Assembly: GCA_027295435.1 (NCBI GenBank)
Contig: JAPUKX010000235.1
Coordinates: forward strand, 1-9,508
Reading direction: 5' to 3'
Length of the DNA: 9,508 bases
Source: Planctomycetota bacterium
GTDB taxonomy: Bacteria > Planctomycetota > Phycisphaerae > Phycisphaerales > SM1A02
This document shows positions 7,000 to 9,508 of this stretch, piece after piece (the first letter of the stretch is position 1; every line of letters starts with the position of its first letter). Under the pieces are notes generated by a model. It did no database searches and was not told where the DNA came from. It worked only from the letters and a program-made list of their open reading frames with translations. The position numbers were made by a program, and so were the translations under genes.

Positions 7000-8835
7000 A
7001 TGTTCAGGAACGTGATCATCTGCTTGGTGTCGATCGTTCTCGGCCCGGTTGTCACATTTGCCGGGCCCACGATTGACGATCTGGCTCCCAACGACAGCAT
7101 CTTTGTAGCCAGTGTGAAGAATGTCCAGGATTCCCTGGAACGGCTCAAGCGCACGCAGCTGTGGGCGCTGTGGGAGTCTGATCAGGTCAAGGCGCTTCGC
7201 GCCGAAGCGGTCGAAAAGTGCACCCAGAAGCTCGACGAACTGTTGGAGGAACTTGGAGTCGAGGAAGGTTCGCTGGTTGGGCCGCAGGGCACGGTCGGCA
7301 TTGCCGTATTCCCGGTGATGCAGGAGGACCTTGATGCGACAGTGCCGGGGTTCCTGTTCCTCGCTGATTTCGGCGCCGACGCCGACAAGACCGGCAAACT
7401 CATCGACGCGGTGATCGCGAAGGCTGAAGAGGAACTGGATCTGGAGTATGAGGAGAAGGAGATTCTCGGCAGGACCGTCTATTCGTTCGACCTTTCCAAC
7501 ATGAACGCCGAGGGCATCTTCGAGGCCGAGGAAACCGAGATAGATCAACCGGCGACGATGCCAGCACCCGATCCGACGGACGTGTTCGAGATGGTCTCGG
7601 CTCTGCATTATGTGCGCGATGGCAGCCGATTCATCGTGTGCACCGATCTCGACACGCTCAGTGACGCCCTTGAAGCTATTGATGGTGATGATCGGGCTGG
7701 ACTTGAGAAGCACGAAGACTATCAGGCGGTGGTGGATCGACTGGGCGAGGTCGATGCCTATGCGGTGCTGCTGACACGGGACATCGCCCGGGTGGTGGGC
7801 GGCGCCGAGCCGATGATGGCCCAAATGTTCCAAGGCATGATTCAGATGATCCTCGGCGACATCAAAGCTCTGGGGTGCGGCGTTCGCTTTGATACTCCAG
7901 CGGCGATGTTCGAGGAGACATTTGCAGTGTACATGCCTAACGGCAAGGCCGGCCTGACGGCGCTGATGGACACCGAGGCGCCCCGGCGCGACTTGCCGCC
8001 ATTTGTCGGACCCGATGCCCTCGGCTACACCAGCATGAATTTCGAATTCGACGGGGTGATGGAGTTCGTCCGTAGTATCGGCCGGATGAATCCGATGCTA
8101 CAAGGGCCCATTGATCAGCTACTGGTTGAGTATGGCACGACCATCGAGAATGTGTTGGCCGCGCTGGGGCCGCAGATTCATAGCACGGTGACGCTCTCCC
8201 GGCCGATTGATCTGTCGAGCATGAAATCGCTCTACGCGATCGAGTGCTCCAAGCCCGACCTGATCGAGCAAGTGCTCGCCGAACATGCTGGGCAGTTGGG
8301 TTTGGAGCCGCGAGACTTCCTTGGCCGGCGAATATATTCCATGCCTGCGAACCCCATGATGATGATGGGCGGGCCAATGATGGGCGGCGCCGGCGGTGAG
8401 GGGTTCTCGATCGGCTTCGGCGGCGGCTACCTCATGATCGGAACCACAAGCCTCGTGGAGGATGCGCTGCGCGCCACCGGGCGGGCCGCCGTGCCCAGCC
8501 TTGGCGACGATCCAGCCTTTCAGCAGGCCATCCGTGCCTTGCCCGCGGAAGGGGTCGTCTCATGGGGGCTTGCCAATACTGTGGACTACATCGAGTTCTT
8601 CAAGGACATCGACTTGATGGTCCAACGCCAAATGATCGATCAGATGAAGCTCTGGAACCCGGAGTATGCCAAGGAGATGGAAGATGAACTTGCAGCCAAG
8701 CCGCCCCCGCCCTGGCGCCGGTTCGATATTGAGATTCTGAAGCGGTATCTCGGGCCGATGGCCTGGCAGGTGCAATCCGACTCGAACGGATTTGTAGGTA
8801 CGTACTATCTGTTCCAGGCGCCTGGGACCCAGTAA
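7000..8835 (+). CDS. Exported two-repeat protein of unknown function (DUF3352-like)
   Basis: I chose the ATG at 7000 (611 residues) over the TTG at 6982 because AAAGAGGA lies 7 bases upstream of the ATG and the signal peptide then starts cleanly (FRNVIICLVSIVLGPVVTFA, residues 2-21). The mature chain begins PTIDDLAPNDSIFVASVKN, the opening typical of DUF3352-like exported proteins; the name is from resemblance only. The protein looks internally duplicated: LAPNDSIFVASVKN (28-41) matches VGPDALGYTSMNFE (336-349), LGRTVYSF (156-163) matches LGRRIYSM (441-448), and FIVCTDLDTLSDAL (211-224) matches YLMIGTTSLVEDAL (477-490). The second half carries a Met/Gly-rich insertion (NPMMMMGGPMMGGAGG, 451-466). 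The first half has an acidic stretch near 142-154 and 175-182. No catalytic motif or transmembrane segment is visible beyond the signal. It follows the protease gene by 87 bases; a functional link is possible but unproven. Confidence 0.8.
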   Translation: MFRNVIICLVSIVLGPVVTFAGPTIDDLAPNDSIFVASVKNVQDSLERLKRTQLWALWESDQVKALRAEAVEKCTQKLDELLEELGVEEGSLVGPQGTVGIAVFPVMQEDLDATVPGFLFLADFGADADKTGKLIDAVIAKAEEELDLEYEEKEILGRTVYSFDLSNMNAEGIFEAEETEIDQPATMPAPDPTDVFEMVSALHYVRDGSRFIVCTDLDTLSDALEAIDGDDRAGLEKHEDYQAVVDRLGEVDAYAVLLTRDIARVVGGAEPMMAQMFQGMIQMILGDIKALGCGVRFDTPAAMFEETFAVYMPNGKAGLTALMDTEAPRRDLPPFVGPDALGYTSMNFEFDGVMEFVRSIGRMNPMLQGPIDQLLVEYGTTIENVLAALGPQIHSTVTLSRPIDLSSMKSLYAIECSKPDLIEQVLAEHAGQLGLEPRDFLGRRIYSMPANPMMMMGGPMMGGAGGEGFSIGFGGGYLMIGTTSLVEDALRATGRAAVPSLGDDPAFQQAIRALPAEGVVSWGLANTVDYIEFFKDIDLMVQRQMIDQMKLWNPEYAKEMEDELAAKPPPPWRRFDIEILKRYLGPMAWQVQSDSNGFVGTYYLFQAPGTQ

Positions 8836-8876
8836 GGATCCGATCCGCGCCGCGTGGCCGTTGCGGCTTCACGTTT

Positions 8877-8901
8877 AGCCCCGGCGCCCACGCCGGGGGC
8901 T
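8877..8901. terminator. Hairpin between convergent genes
   Basis: CCCCGGCG (8879-8886) pairs with CGCCGGGG (8891-8898) around a CCCA loop, with AG/CT extending the stem after a one-base G bulge. It lies between the 3' end of the 7000-8835 gene and that of the MlaE-like gene at 8911. The plus-strand tail is only CTCTCTGCCGTT, so termination efficiency is uncertain, but its position and GC-rich stem fit a shared terminator. Confidence 0.6.
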
Positions 8902-8910
8902 CTCTGCCGT

Positions 8911-9508
8911 TCAGTTCCATCCGATCTTGAAGAAGATCGTGGTAAACAGGAGATCGGCGATGATGATCGCCACCACTGACTGCACCACGGTGCTGGTCGT
9001 TGCCCGCCCGACTCCCGCGGCCCCCCCCGTGACGCTCAGGCCGTGGTAGCACGCAAATGAGCTGAGGATCAACCCGAACACGCCAGCCTTGATCAATCCG
9101 GTCAGGAAGTCGCTCACAATAAGTTGGTTCAGCGTGTTCGTCTTGTACAGCTCGTACGGCACGTCGAGGAACAGCACGCTCATGAGTCCCCCGGAGAAGA
9201 CCGCGGCCAGATCACCGATGACCGTCAGTCCGACGAGCGCGATCGTTGTCGCCAGCACCCGCGGGACCACCAGAAAGCGGATGGGGTTCAGCGCATGGGC
9301 TTCGAGGGCTTCGATCTCCTCACCGACAACCATCGTTCCGAGCTCGGCGGCGATCGACGCCCCGGCAAATCCGGTGAGGACGATGGCTGCGATCAGCGGA
9401 CCGAGCTCCCGAAGGATGGCCACGCCGATGATGTTGGCGACCTTGTCCGTCTGGCCGAAGTCCGCCAGGGCCGGCTCCATTTGCAGTGCAAGGATGAACC
9501 CGACGCAG
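8911..9508 (-). CDS. mlaE: MlaE/YrbE-family ABC transporter permease, N-terminus cut by window edge
   Basis: The frame is open from the right edge to the TGA at 8911-8913, giving 198 C-terminal residues of a family usually near 250-260 long. An internal ATG at 9480 is not the start, because codons upstream of it read VGFILALQ, which belongs to the conserved family core. The signature region reads GVAILRELGPLIAAIVLTG, then GASIAAELGTM, EEIEALEAHALNPIRF and VVPRVLA. About four more hydrophobic segments follow. MlaE proteins are inner-membrane permeases that, with an MlaF ATPase and an MlaD (MCE) substrate-binding protein, move phospholipids between the membranes and support outer-membrane lipid asymmetry; this implies a diderm envelope. 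Partner genes, if linked, should lie to the right, upstream of this gene. The usual Arg in the TG-R-x-GA segment is Phe here (TGFAGAS). A run of eight G on the coding strand (plus-strand C at 9021-9028) lies in the C-terminal part; the frame stays intact across it. Confidence 0.92.
   Translation of the reverse strand, partial: CVGFILALQMEPALADFGQTDKVANIIGVAILRELGPLIAAIVLTGFAGASIAAELGTMVVGEEIEALEAHALNPIRFLVVPRVLATTIALVGLTVIGDLAAVFSGGLMSVLFLDVPYELYKTNTLNQLIVSDFLTGLIKAGVFGLILSSFACYHGLSVTGGAAGVGRATTSTVVQSVVAIIIADLLFTTIFFKIGWN

Noticed and set aside
6958..7833. A 291-codon minus-strand frame opposite the two-repeat protein
   Set aside because: It is rich in His, Arg and Leu with no recognisable domain, and opposes a signal-peptide-bearing gene with a proper ribosome site.
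1..9508. Search for a CRISPR array, tRNA or rRNA genes, insertion sequences, toxin-antitoxin pairs or defence genes
   Set aside because: I saw no spaced direct repeats, tRNA-like folds, transposase motifs, terminal inverted repeats or defence-family motifs; gene style and base composition look even across the window.

Overview
The window is a GC-rich bacterial chromosome segment. It holds seven protein genes, five complete and two cut by the window edges, and no RNA gene, insertion sequence, phage gene or CRISPR array. Several features fit a Planctomycetota-type bacterium, possibly Phycisphaerae-like: many large secreted proteins of unknown function, an FG-GAP/VCBS propeller protein, a DUF4139 protein, a trypsin-like protease with an N-terminal small beta-barrel segment, and a paralogue-like M29 peptidase. 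This assignment comes from gene style, not from a marker gene. Good Shine-Dalgarno sequences precede four of the five complete genes.

Layout: (1) 1-149, + strand, the C-terminal end of citrate synthase. (2) 150-465, a non-coding gap with a strong 9-bp hairpin that probably ends the citrate synthase transcript. (3) 466-1674, +, an exported M29-aminopeptidase-like protein that appears to have lost most of its metal ligands. (4) 1730-1763, a long bidirectional terminator separating it from the convergent minus-strand pair. (5) 1804-3348, -, an exported DUF4139 protein, and 3464-5797, -, an exported FG-GAP/VCBS repeat protein just upstream of it; the two may be co-transcribed. (6) 5798-5934, a divergent promoter region. 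(7) 5935-6912, +, an exported S1C trypsin-like serine protease with a complete catalytic triad and no PDZ domain, then 7000-8835, +, a large exported protein built from two related halves (DUF3352-like). (8) 8877-8901, a hairpin between convergent genes. (9) 8911 to the right edge, -, the permease of an MlaE/YrbE-type ABC lipid transporter, cut at its N-terminus.

All five complete genes encode proteins with N-terminal signal peptides, so the middle of the window is a block of periplasmic or cell-surface functions between a central-metabolism gene and an envelope lipid-transport gene. I see no evidence that they form one defined pathway, and nothing resembles a defence system or mobile island. 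The points most worth a second look are the apparently degenerate M29 protein, the internal duplication in the 611-residue protein with its Met/Gly-rich insertion, and the short, possibly leaderless reading frame whose stop overlaps the start codon of the protease gene.
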